Positions 27,032 to 34,957 of a stretch of 48,247 nt of DNA are shown one piece after another. Each line of letters starts with the position of its first letter. Position 1 is the first letter of the stretch. The DNA lies in assembly GCF_944327115.1 (NCBI RefSeq), contig NZ_CALVGS010000052.1, positions 1-48,247 on the forward strand, in the 5' to 3' direction. The translations under genes were made by a program, and so were the position numbers. This DNA is from an uncultured Traorella sp. GTDB taxonomy: Bacteria; Bacillota_I; Bacilli_A; Erysipelotrichales; Erysipelotrichaceae. The notes beneath the pieces were generated by a model, which ran no database searches, was not told the DNA's origin, and saw only the letters and a program-made list of their open reading frames with translations.

Positions 27032-27092
27032 AATTTAACACTCGTAAACCCTTTCAGTAAAAGTTAAGTGGTAATTTTAATGTGGTAATTTT
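27032..27092 (-). promoter_or_regulatory. Internal promoter with tandem operator upstream of the IIB gene
   Basis: Two copies of GTGGTAATTTT (27068-27078 and 27082-27092, plus-strand reading, 14-base period) lie just upstream of a weak -35 TTTACT (27056-27061) and -10 TAAATT (27032-27037), 18 bases apart on the minus strand. That is the expected place for an activator. A third copy lies at the regulator's own promoter (29739-29750). Confidence 0.5.
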
Positions 27093-27143
27093 TAATTTAT
27101 TTTCATTTCATGTCTATTTTATGAGCATTTTTTGAATATTTTA

Positions 27144-27677
27144 TTAAGAGAAATTGATATCAACATCGAAGTTTTCATCTTCCTGATTATCCCCGGCATC
27201 ACCGCTTTCAGGCTCATTCAGGATCACATCGATCAATTCCTTTTTCGTTTTTACATCCTGCAATTTCGCAACACGTGCATCATTACCGAGCTTGCCTGCC
27301 AATTCAGCCAGCAGCATCATATGATTGGCAGCAAAATCAGAATCATTGCTTACACAGAATAAGAAAATGATATTTGTATCCTGAAAACCGTCATTCGACA
27401 TGCTGCTTTCCCATTTGATCATATTCTTCGTACGTCCGATCGCAATACCGATCTTCTTAACAGCATCACTTTTTCCGTGAGGAATTGAAATATGATTTCC
27501 CATGCCCGTAGGTCCTTCTGCCTCACGTACATAAATATCCGATACAAACTGATCTACACTTGTAATATAATCATTTTCCAAAAGTCTTTGACTCAAATTT
27601 CTTAATACTTCATCCTTTGTAGTTCCTTCTACTTCAAGATCAATAATATTCTCATCCAAAATATCTATAAGTGCCAT
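27144..27677 (-). CDS. PTS fructose/mannitol-family subunit IIA
   Basis: This 177-residue soluble EIIA type 2 domain has the phospho-His motif GMGNHISIPHGKSDAV near residue 70 and 'NIIFLFCVSNDSDFAANHMMLLAELA' (in part). The last 20 residues are an acidic tail. GGAGGG precedes the ATG at 27677; the apparent ATG at 27692 is part of that site. It lies 18 bases downstream of the regulator gene and about 150 bases upstream of IIB, where a second promoter is seen. Confidence 0.88.
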   Translation of the reverse strand: MALIDILDENIIDLEVEGTTKDEVLRNLSQRLLENDYITSVDQFVSDIYVREAEGPTGMGNHISIPHGKSDAVKKIGIAIGRTKNMIKWESSMSNDGFQDTNIIFLFCVSNDSDFAANHMMLLAELAGKLGNDARVAKLQDVKTKKELIDVILNEPESGDAGDNQEDENFDVDINFS

Positions 27678-27695
27678 ATTTTTTCCCTCCATTGC

Positions 27696-29666
27696 TTATT
27701 GAACCAAATATGTATAGAAATCGACATTTGATTCAATATTTCTTAAAATGTTGACTTTCTCGTCGCTATCAACAAGCTTGATATATTGCTTATAAAACAT
27801 CTGTGTCCGATTGGCCTCAAATTCATTAGACATTTTCACAACCAAAAGGAAGACCACATCTACTTTTTCAGTGTCCCATAAAATCGGCTCTTGCAGGGTG
27901 GCAATTGCTACCTTTGCCTCATTGATCTCGTTTTGATCACCATGAGGAATCGCTACACCATTACCGATGGATGTCGGTGTGATATTTTCACGATCAAAGA
28001 CCGTTTGAATATATTTATTGGTAACATAACCCTTTTTAACTAATTTTTTTCCGATCAAATTCAAAAGCTCTGTCTTATCCTTGACCTTCTGATGAACAAA
28101 GATCAGGTCAGGCTCAAAAAGCTGGTGACAGGAAGCATCGAAATGCACCCTTTTCTCATTGCTTTGATAATTGATCTGACGGATTTTCTCCTTCACCTTA
28201 TTGACACCGGTATCGTTGATCCAATCACTGATTTCCACGATGCGGGGATCCTCCAGATATAGATGCTTGGTCGTAATGATCAGATTCACATCTTCACAGT
28301 CACGGATATTAAAATCATGCATGCTGCTGACATGAATCGTCTTCAGCTCATCGCAGGAACGCTTCAGCTTATCACAGATCATCTGATTCACTCCCATGCT
28401 TGCATTTGAAACAAGCAGTGCCGTGATCGGTGATGAGTTGCGATCCAAAGCTGACTGAATATATAAGGCAATATAGCTCAGCTCGTCTTCCGTGATCTTC
28501 AAACCGAAATCTTCTTCAAAAAGCACTGAGATGAGCCATGAGATACGCAGTGTCTGTTTGAACTCGCTTTTGATATAGCCCGTCAGCTCATTCGAGTACG
28601 TACGCTCATACTTCATCCTGAAAATCATGGGTCTTAGATGCAGCAGCAAACCGCGATAAAGCTCCTCATCATTCGTCAGATCGACATTGGTCACATTGCT
28701 GACAACATCAATGACCTTCTTCACAAAGGCTTCCAGCTTAGAATCATATTCTTCCAGGATCGAATGCAGACCGGTGCCGTTATATCCCTGATCGATCATT
28801 CTGGCACACAAGATCTGAATTGATAAGAAAGCAATATCTTCGATTGGAATCTGCAGATCCATATTTTCAGTGATCTTTTTGAATACCATTTCCGCAAGAC
28901 GATATTCGCTGTACTGTGACAGCGTCTTCAATTCGCTTTTTGAAATCTGCAATGACTTACGCTTGTCCTGCATACATTCAAAAACGCTCATACAGGAGTA
29001 AATCAAAATTTCATTAAAAGATTCATCTGCCAGATTAAAGCCCCATTCCTTTTCCGTAGAAATGATGCTTTTACGTATCAGATTTACATTTAACCCGGGC
29101 ATGAAATACAGAATACTGGCATCAATATCCGAAGTATTCTCCATTTTCATAATGAAATTCTTTAAAGCCAGGCGATAGCTAACCTCACTGCACTCAAGTT
29201 CCAATCCCTTGTTACGGACGATATTCAGATTGATAGAAAAAATCTTTAACCAGTCTTTACAGTCATTGATGACCTTTAATGCTGTCGGTACGCTGAGATA
29301 GAGATAATCTGCCAGCTGTCTTGTAGTTAAACTCGTCGTTCTATTCATTTTAAGAATCCTGCGTAAAGCTGCGATCATACGTGACTGGTCACTTTGGATG
29401 ACATCCCTGTTGGCGCTTGTTACATTCATCATGATCTTGCTGCGCTGATATTCATCCGCTTTCAGCCACATACCGATTCGAGGCTTCTTGCAGATTTCGC
29501 CTAAACCATTTTCCATCAACATCGTATTGATAGCATCGATCTTCGTGCGAATCGTTTTCTCTGACAAACCTATCTCACTTGCCAGCTGATTATTGGTCAC
29601 CATGTCATTTTCTAAAAAGGCTTTCAATATTTGCTGGGTGTAGTAATTCGATTTGTTATCGTTCAA
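27696..29666 (-). CDS. PRD-containing PTS-linked transcriptional activator (MtlR/LicR-like)
   Basis: This 656-residue protein has an N-terminal HTH (about 10-65), a second Mga-like HTH (about 90-155), two PRDs (about 180-400), an EIIB-like domain (about 405-490) and a C-terminal EIIA domain with GNGVAIPHGDQNE. The EIIB loop reads LLVSNASMGVNQM and lacks the phospho-Cys, and PRD motifs 'AFLSIQIL' and 'SYIALYIQ' lack the usual second His, while 'LLHLRPMIFR' keeps one. TTG at 29666 is the likely start, with AAAGGAG ahead of it. It should activate the PTS operon, of which it is the first gene. Confidence 0.87.
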   Translation of the reverse strand: MNDNKSNYYTQQILKAFLENDMVTNNQLASEIGLSEKTIRTKIDAINTMLMENGLGEICKKPRIGMWLKADEYQRSKIMMNVTSANRDVIQSDQSRMIAALRRILKMNRTTSLTTRQLADYLYLSVPTALKVINDCKDWLKIFSINLNIVRNKGLELECSEVSYRLALKNFIMKMENTSDIDASILYFMPGLNVNLIRKSIISTEKEWGFNLADESFNEILIYSCMSVFECMQDKRKSLQISKSELKTLSQYSEYRLAEMVFKKITENMDLQIPIEDIAFLSIQILCARMIDQGYNGTGLHSILEEYDSKLEAFVKKVIDVVSNVTNVDLTNDEELYRGLLLHLRPMIFRMKYERTYSNELTGYIKSEFKQTLRISWLISVLFEEDFGLKITEDELSYIALYIQSALDRNSSPITALLVSNASMGVNQMICDKLKRSCDELKTIHVSSMHDFNIRDCEDVNLIITTKHLYLEDPRIVEISDWINDTGVNKVKEKIRQINYQSNEKRVHFDASCHQLFEPDLIFVHQKVKDKTELLNLIGKKLVKKGYVTNKYIQTVFDRENITPTSIGNGVAIPHGDQNEINEAKVAIATLQEPILWDTEKVDVVFLLVVKMSNEFEANRTQMFYKQYIKLVDSDEKVNILRNIESNVDFYTYLVQ

Positions 29667-29738
29667 GCTCTTCACTCCTTTCATGTGTAATTTATCACAA
29701 GTTTTCCACTCTTCATTAAAAGAAACATGGAAACAAAT

Positions 29739-29794
29739 GTGGTAAATTTTTATTTATTCAAACTTATTATAACGTTTTCATTCATATTTTTCAA
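29739..29794 (-). promoter_or_regulatory. Promoter, cre site and operator of the regulator/PTS operon
   Basis: A -35 TTGAAA (29789-29794) and perfect -10 TATAAT (29766-29771) are 17 bases apart. TGAAAACGTTATAA (29767-29780 on the minus strand) overlaps the -10 and fits the cre consensus with one mismatch. AAAATTTACCAC (29739-29750) lies just after the expected start site and matches the boxes at 27068-27092, suggesting autorepression. Confidence 0.7.
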
Positions 29795-29805
29795 ATTTTG
29801 TGTGT

Positions 29806-29844
29806 ATTAAAAAGGAGCAGAACCTAATTTTTCCACTCCTTTTC
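29806..29844 (-). terminator. Terminator of the DeoR gene
   Basis: AAAAGGAG (29836-29843 on the minus strand) and CTCCTTTTT (29809-29817) form an eight-base stem with an 18-base loop and a T run. Confidence 0.55.
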
Positions 29845-29871
29845 TTCATATTTGGATTTCATTATTTTTTT

Positions 29872-29924
29872 TGAGTAACTTTTGATAATATTTTGTTGAC
29901 ATTGTGAGTAACTTGTCCTAGAAT
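29872..29924 (+). promoter_or_regulatory. Strong-looking plus-strand promoter antisense to deoR, with direct repeats
   Basis: A perfect -35 TTGACA (29896-29901) and -10 TAGAAT (29919-29924) are 17 bases apart. TGAGTAACTT occurs at 29872-29881 and again at 29905-29914, inside the spacer. Transcription would run through the whole DeoR gene in antisense towards the transaldolase gene at 30787. Confidence 0.5.
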
Positions 29925-29941
29925 GTAATTGTAATCAAAGA

Positions 29942-30706
29942 TTATTGAGGTGTAATGACTTTGATTTGATGTTTTTTGAAATAGTTCATGTATTTTACTT
30001 CCGGAAGCTTGTCCGTAACCAGCGCATCGATCATTTCAAGATCTGCAAAGCGATTGAACGCTACACAGCCGATCTTACTGGAGTCACACATGAGATAGAC
30101 CTTGTCAGAACGTTCTATCACCTGTCGCTTCAATATACCGTCCTGTGGATCCATGTTGGTCAAACCTCTTGTCAGAGAAAGTCCGACCGTCGCCAAAAAA
30201 GCTTTTGAATAATAGTAATGCGCATGTGTTGCATCAAAATTAAAACCTCGGATGCGAGGACAATATTCCCCGCCAAGAAGGATGACTTTCATATCCTCAC
30301 AATCTTTTAAAGCTTCCATTGCTAAAATACTATTTGTCACCACGGTAATATTCTTTGTCTTATCAAGATAAGGAATGATATGGCAGGCAGTCGTACCGGA
30401 GTCCACAAAGATGACATCGTTTTCTTCGATGACCTTTGCGGCAACTTCACCGATACGTTCTTTCTCTTCAAGGTGAGAGCTTAAACGCAATTTGATGTCG
30501 ATGAAGGTCTTTCCTTTCATGGAATCATCCTCATTGATGACGACACCTCCATATACCTTGCTGACGATCTTGCGGTCTTCCAGCTCTTTTAAGTCACGAC
30601 GAAGCGTCTGCATTGATACCTTAAAAATATCCAGCAGCTCTTCATTCGTTGATGATTTTACTTTACGAAGATAAGCTTCTATTTCATTGATTCGATTATA
30701 TTTCAT
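29942..30706 (-). CDS. DeoR/GlpR-family transcriptional regulator
   Basis: This 254-residue repressor has an N-terminal winged HTH (residues 1-60, 'VSMQTLRRDLKELEDRKIVSKVYGG' in part) and a C-terminal sugar-phosphate-sensing DeoRC domain with 'DVIFVDSGTTACHIIPYL' and 'VVTNSILAMEAL'. The ATG at 30706 is likeliest; GAGGAGG lies upstream. A clear promoter (30728-30756) precedes it. It probably controls the divergent transaldolase/dehydrogenase genes and perhaps the PTS operon in response to a phosphorylated intermediate. Confidence 0.87.
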   Translation of the reverse strand: MKYNRINEIEAYLRKVKSSTNEELLDIFKVSMQTLRRDLKELEDRKIVSKVYGGVVINEDDSMKGKTFIDIKLRLSSHLEEKERIGEVAAKVIEENDVIFVDSGTTACHIIPYLDKTKNITVVTNSILAMEALKDCEDMKVILLGGEYCPRIRGFNFDATHAHYYYSKAFLATVGLSLTRGLTNMDPQDGILKRQVIERSDKVYLMCDSSKIGCVAFNRFADLEMIDALVTDKLPEVKYMNYFKKHQIKVITPQ

Positions 30707-30727
30707 CTCTTCACCATCCTCCTCAAT

Positions 30728-30756
30728 ATTATAGCGATTCACTTTAATTTTTTCAA
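30728..30756 (-). promoter_or_regulatory. Promoter of the deoR gene
   Basis: A -35 TTGAAA (30751-30756) and a perfect -10 TATAAT (30728-30733) have a 17-base spacer, giving a very short untranslated leader that begins at about the GAGGAGG. Confidence 0.7.
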
Positions 30757-30786
30757 CAAAGAAAAAGGAAAGAGGTAAAAGGCAAA

Positions 30787-31842
30787 ATGAAAAAATTATT
30801 AGAAACTGTTACAAAATTTCCGCAGACACAGGTATGGAATGACTCCTGCAGCTGTAACGAGCTGAGCTATGCGATTGAAAACGGTGCAGTAGGCGCAACA
30901 ACCAATCCGGTCATCGTTTTGAATGTATTGAAAAAAGAATTGAAGGAATGGGAACCGACAATTGAAAAGATCATTGCTGACAATCCGACTTTCAGTGAAG
31001 ATGAAGTAGCATGGGAAGTGATCAAATCAATGGGAGCGAAAGCAAGCAAGCTTCTCTATCCTATATTTAAAGAAACAAACGGACAGAAAGGACGTATCTC
31101 TTTCCAGACAAACGCTAAATTTTATAATAATGCCGCTAAGATGGTCGATCATGCCTGCGAGCTGGCAGCAACCGTTGAAAATTCCCAGATAAAGGCTCCT
31201 GCTTCAAAAGCCGGTATCGAAGCCTATGAAGAAATGACCTATCGTGGTGTCAGCATCAATGCGACCGTTTCCTTCACCGTTGCTCAGGCCATTGCCGTTG
31301 CGGAAGCAGTTGAAAGAGGTCTGAAGCGTCGTGAAGCCGAAGGCTTGCCAATTGATACGATGCATCCGGTATGTACGATCATGGCAGGACGTGTCGATGA
31401 CTATTTGAAAAATGATATCAAAGCAAAAGGAATGCTTGTAGAACCTGAAATATTGGAATGGGCAGGTGTCGCAGTTGTAAAGCATGCTTATCAGATATAT
31501 AAGGAAAGAGGCTATCGTACACAATTGTTAGTAGCTGCTTACAGAAATCCTTATCACTGGCTGTCATTTATCGGCGGCGATATCGTTCTGACGATTCCTT
31601 ATGCATGGCAGGTTAAATATAATGAATCTGATTATGAGATCAAAGACTATATGAGCCAGCCGGTAAATCCGGATTATCTATCTAAGCTGATGGAACTTGA
31701 AGAATTCCGCAAAGCCTATGATGAAGATGGTTTAAAACCTGAAGACTTTGAACACTATGGTGCCTTTAAAGCAACCATCAATTCATTCTTGGGAGGCTAT
31801 GATGACCTCTGCAAGCTGATTCGTGGCTATATGGTGAAATAA
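30787..31842 (+). CDS. Transaldolase family protein
   Basis: This 351-residue TIM-barrel enzyme has an N-terminal 'VWNDSCSCNELSYAIENGAVGATTNP' (in part), corresponding to transaldolase's D-x-A...G-A-T-T-N-P strand, the Schiff-base Lys in SQIKAPASKAG (usual KIPAT) and 'GVSINATVSFTVAQAI' (usual G-I-x-x-N-x-T-L-x-F-S). It belongs to a long branch distinct from TalB and FSA. It could transfer or cleave a three-carbon dihydroxyacetone unit. GAGGT lies before the ATG. The dehydrogenase gene follows after a single base, so they are coupled. Confidence 0.85.
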   Translation: MKKLLETVTKFPQTQVWNDSCSCNELSYAIENGAVGATTNPVIVLNVLKKELKEWEPTIEKIIADNPTFSEDEVAWEVIKSMGAKASKLLYPIFKETNGQKGRISFQTNAKFYNNAAKMVDHACELAATVENSQIKAPASKAGIEAYEEMTYRGVSINATVSFTVAQAIAVAEAVERGLKRREAEGLPIDTMHPVCTIMAGRVDDYLKNDIKAKGMLVEPEILEWAGVAVVKHAYQIYKERGYRTQLLVAAYRNPYHWLSFIGGDIVLTIPYAWQVKYNESDYEIKDYMSQPVNPDYLSKLMELEEFRKAYDEDGLKPEDFEHYGAFKATINSFLGGYDDLCKLIRGYMVK

Positions 31843-31843
31843 T

Positions 31844-32995
31844 ATGGCACATACATTTTTAACTCCATCTAAGATCATCAGCGGCTCTAACGCTTTAAAT
31901 GATGCTCAAGCCACGATAGCATCTTGCGGTACAAAAGCCCTGATCGTGACAGATGAAACGATGATCAAACTGGGAAATGCCCAAAAAGTCATTGATATCT
32001 TAAGTGCCAATGATCAAAAATTTGTTGTCTTTGCCGGTGTTACAGGCGAACCAAATGATATCATGATTGCTGATGGTGTCAAAGCTTATCAGGAAAATGA
32101 ATGTGATTTCCTTATTGCCATCGGCGGCGGTTCACCGATTGATTCAATGAAAGCAATCGCTATGATGAACCAGTCAAAAGAACCGATTGCTTCTTACATG
32201 GGTAAAAACATTGAAATGGATCTGCCAAAGATGATTGCCATTCCGACAACGGCCGGAACAGGAAGTGAAGCAACGATGTTTACGATCATCACCGATACCG
32301 CATCAGAAGTAAAGATGCTTCTAAAAGGTGCCTGCCTCATTCCTGATGTAGCCATCATCGATCCACTATTCTCAATGAGTGCCCCTAAATCTGTAACAAG
32401 CTCCACAGGTATCGATGCCCTCTGCCATGCTGTTGAAGCCTATACTTCAAGAAAGGCACAGCCACTTTCCGATACCTTTGCACTTAGTGCCATCAAGAGA
32501 ATCTTCAACAATCTTCTGATTGCTTACAACGAACCATCTAATGAAGAAGCACGTATTCAGATGTCACTGGCTGCCTTAGAAGCAGGTATTGCTTTCAATA
32601 ACTCTTCCGTAACGATCGTTCATGGTATGAGCCGCCCGATCGGTGCCCTCTTCCATGTGCCTCATGGATTAAGTAACGCCATGTTACTGGAAGGCTGCAT
32701 GAAATATGTCGTTGATGGCGCTTATGATCGCTTTGCCGATATTGCCCGCTACACCGGTGTATCAACCAGCACTTCTGACAAAAAAGCTGCCAATGACTTC
32801 ATCAATTATCTCGTTGATTTCCTTGCCAAGATGAATGTACCTACGATGAGTGAATATGGCATTGATAAGGAAACATTTGACGGATGCATTGATAAAATGG
32901 CAAATGATGCTTATGCCAGCGGATCACCAAGCAATACAAGAAAAGAAATCAAAGTCAGCGATATGGTTCGCTTATACAAAGAAATCTATAAATAA
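31844..32995 (+). CDS. Iron-containing alcohol dehydrogenase
   Basis: This 383-residue group III dehydrogenase has the NAD-binding AIGGGSPIDSMKAIA motif (about 90-105), IPTTAGTGSEAT, and metal ligands in 'GIDALCHAVEAY' and 'HGMSRPIGALFHVPHGLSNAM' (in part), which fit the Fe-ADH signatures. Likely substrates are small aldehydes or ketones, such as lactaldehyde, glyceraldehyde or hydroxyacetone. Coupled to a transaldolase, it may reduce the three-carbon aldehyde released (inference). A strong terminator follows. Confidence 0.88.
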   Translation: MAHTFLTPSKIISGSNALNDAQATIASCGTKALIVTDETMIKLGNAQKVIDILSANDQKFVVFAGVTGEPNDIMIADGVKAYQENECDFLIAIGGGSPIDSMKAIAMMNQSKEPIASYMGKNIEMDLPKMIAIPTTAGTGSEATMFTIITDTASEVKMLLKGACLIPDVAIIDPLFSMSAPKSVTSSTGIDALCHAVEAYTSRKAQPLSDTFALSAIKRIFNNLLIAYNEPSNEEARIQMSLAALEAGIAFNNSSVTIVHGMSRPIGALFHVPHGLSNAMLLEGCMKYVVDGAYDRFADIARYTGVSTSTSDKKAANDFINYLVDFLAKMNVPTMSEYGIDKETFDGCIDKMANDAYASGSPSNTRKEIKVSDMVRLYKEIYK

Positions 32996-33001
32996 TAGAA
33001 A

Positions 33002-33035
33002 CTCCTGTTTGCGTTCACAAACAGGAGATTTTTTT
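33002..33035 (+). terminator. Terminator after the Fe-alcohol dehydrogenase gene
   Basis: CTCCTGTTTG (33002-33011) pairs perfectly with CAAACAGGAG (33018-33027), a six-base loop between them and ATTTTTTT after. The same ten-base stem occurs at 41920-41944. Confidence 0.88.
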
Positions 33036-33092
33036 CATCATTGATTGATGAAAATATAAAGATTGCCTATATAAAAATCTACAATACTACCA

Positions 33093-33941
33093 TTACTTGT
33101 TCTTTTTTAATTTATGAATCAGGCTTCTTGTCTTTGTTAAAGCAGATTTGGTTTCATTGAAGTTTTCTTTTGCTATTCCATAGTAAATCAGATCTGTTAA
33201 TACCAATGCAGAATTTCTTGAAGAAATTGCACCTAAGCGCAGTTCTTTTTCTTCAATCGGTGTATAAAGCTTTATATCTGCATTTTTTGATAACGTACTT
33301 TTCACATTATACTGTGTTATCGCTATAACCGGAACCTCATTTTCCTTTGCGTAATCTACAGCCAGGTTTACCATCTGGGTTTCACCGCTATAACTGATGG
33401 CTATTAAAATATCTTCTTTGCTGATATGGGCCAATCTGGCTAAAAGCACATCAAAATCCTCATGATAAATTACATTTCTATTAATACGGGTCAGTTTCTG
33501 CATAAAATCTATACAAACAATTCCACTGCCTCCTACTCCGATCAAATAGATATTCTTGGCATGTTTTACTTTATCTATTGCATTCTTTAAATTTGTGATA
33601 TCAAGGAGCTTGTATGTCTGTTGAATATTACGTTCTGATATCTTTTGGATCTTCTTCACCATTACTTCGACAGAATCAGTTTTTTCAATTAAGACATTAA
33701 ATAATTCATCACTTTCATCTTCATCTTTCGCTAAATCTAATTTCATAGCAGTAATACCTTTATAACCCAGCTTTTGCGCAAAGCGAATTGTCGCTGCAGC
33801 TGAAGTACCTGTTTCTTCTGCTAACCTTTGTGTCGTAAATGTCAGGGCTTGTTCTCGATTATTCAATATGTAGTCTGCTATGCGTTTTTCTGTGGCAGTA
33901 AAAGAAGATGATGCTTGTTTTATTTTATATATGCAACTCAC
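33093..33941 (-). CDS. MurR/RpiR-family transcriptional regulator
   Basis: This 282-residue protein has an N-terminal HTH (residues 1-75, 'TATEKRIADYILNN', 'TSAAATIRFAQKLGYKG') and a C-terminal SIS sugar-phosphate isomerase domain (about 120-250, 'NIYLIGVGGSGIVCIDF', 'AISYSGETQMVNLAVDYAK'). The start is GTG at 33941 with GGAGAGAGAGG ahead. As the last gene of the MurNAc locus it is expected to sense MurNAc-6-phosphate or GlcNAc-6-phosphate. It also has its own promoter. Confidence 0.87.
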   Translation of the reverse strand: MSCIYKIKQASSSFTATEKRIADYILNNREQALTFTTQRLAEETGTSAAATIRFAQKLGYKGITAMKLDLAKDEDESDELFNVLIEKTDSVEVMVKKIQKISERNIQQTYKLLDITNLKNAIDKVKHAKNIYLIGVGGSGIVCIDFMQKLTRINRNVIYHEDFDVLLARLAHISKEDILIAISYSGETQMVNLAVDYAKENEVPVIAITQYNVKSTLSKNADIKLYTPIEEKELRLGAISSRNSALVLTDLIYYGIAKENFNETKSALTKTRSLIHKLKKNK

Positions 33942-33969
33942 ACTGTTACCTCTCTCTCCTTATTATAAT

Positions 33970-33997
33970 ATTATAATAACATTAAATTGATTGCCAA
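33970..33997 (-). promoter_or_regulatory. Promoter of the RpiR/MurR-type regulator
   Basis: A -35 TTGGCA (33992-33997) and -10 TATAAT (33970-33975) have a 16-base spacer. A second TATAAT lies at 33962-33967. Confidence 0.5.
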
Positions 33998-34045
33998 AGA
34001 AAGATTAAATTATTAAATAAGCAAGAATATCGGCTGTTTTTTCAT

Positions 34046-34957
34046 TTATTTCTCTTTAAATGCATCTCTTGCAAGTAAATATGCTCCATATACCGGATTG
34101 TGAAGAGGAGCGATGATCTTTATTTTTTCATCACATAATTTGTTCAACGGATCTAAAATATAATGACCCGCTTTCCATACGCCACCGGCATAACTTACTA
34201 ATACATTTTCCGGGAAATCTGATTCCAACGCATGGATCATTTGATACAGATGTTCTGCCGCTTCTTCATATATTACAATTGCAGCGGCATCATTCTCTTT
34301 TGCCAATTCATATGCATATATTGCGAGATTTGCAATTTTATCACGCTTATTTTCCAAAACATTTGAGATGAAAGCTATCATATCATAATCATCATCTATT
34401 TCACATTTTTCCTTAAGATAGGACATAAGTGCTGTTTGAGGTTTTCGTCCGTCACACTGCATGGAATATTCCTGAAGAAGTCTTTTCGCAATCCAATATG
34501 CACTTCCTTCATCTCCGATCTGGAATCCCCAGCCACCACACCGGTCATACTCATCATTATGTTTAGCCAGTGCAATAGATCCTGTACCGGCAATCAACAA
34601 GATCCCATCTTTTCCATTCAATGCTCCTTCCAAAGCAATCTCTGCATCATTTTTTATGATATAAGCATGTCCTTGAAAGCTCTTGGCACATATCCTTTCT
34701 ATTTTTTCCCTGATTTCCTTATTTTTCCCATAACCTGCCAATCCGGCACAAATATAAACTTCATCATCTATATCAATATTATTCTGCATGCATATTTTCT
34801 CTATACCGCTAACCAAAATTTGTATGGCTTCATTTTCTTCGACTTGCAGGACATGACAGCTGGAAAGCGTAAATTCACATACTTTTTCATTTTTCTCTGA
34901 ATAACAAATAAAAGCTGTCTTTGTTCCGCCGCCATCAATTCCTACATAATATCGCAT
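34046..34957 (-). CDS. BadF/BadG-family amino-sugar kinase (N-acetylglucosamine/MurNAc kinase-like)
   Basis: This 303-residue ASKHA-fold kinase has phosphate-1 motif YVGIDGGGTKTAF at the N terminus, 'ILLIAGTGSIALA' near residue 115 and 'CGGWGFQIGDEGSAYWI', all typical of the BadF/BcrA group that includes N-acetylglucosamine kinase and clostridial MurK. With MupG upstream, the natural job is phosphorylating the GlcNAc released when MurNAc-6P-GlcNAc is cut. Its start overlaps the end of mupG by 16 bases. Confidence 0.83.
   Translation of the reverse strand: MRYYVGIDGGGTKTAFICYSEKNEKVCEFTLSSCHVLQVEENEAIQILVSGIEKICMQNNIDIDDEVYICAGLAGYGKNKEIREKIERICAKSFQGHAYIIKNDAEIALEGALNGKDGILLIAGTGSIALAKHNDEYDRCGGWGFQIGDEGSAYWIAKRLLQEYSMQCDGRKPQTALMSYLKEKCEIDDDYDMIAFISNVLENKRDKIANLAIYAYELAKENDAAAIVIYEEAAEHLYQMIHALESDFPENVLVSYAGGVWKAGHYILDPLNKLCDEKIKIIAPLHNPVYGAYLLARDAFKEK

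Noticed and set aside
26987-27143. Sigma-54 promoter for the PTS genes
   Set aside because: No GG-N10-GC type -24/-12 element is seen, and the regulator lacks the AAA+ domain of LevR-type activators.
29945-30208. Plus-strand frame of 87 codons downstream of the antisense promoter
   Set aside because: It is complementary to the deoR coding region, lacks a ribosome binding site and shows no family features; only the promoter is of interest.
30787-32995. Sulfoquinovose (sulfo-transaldolase) pathway
   Set aside because: A transaldolase next to an Fe-alcohol dehydrogenase is suggestive, but no sulfoquinovosidase, isomerase or sulfonate exporter is present and the neighbours are PTS and acid-sugar genes.
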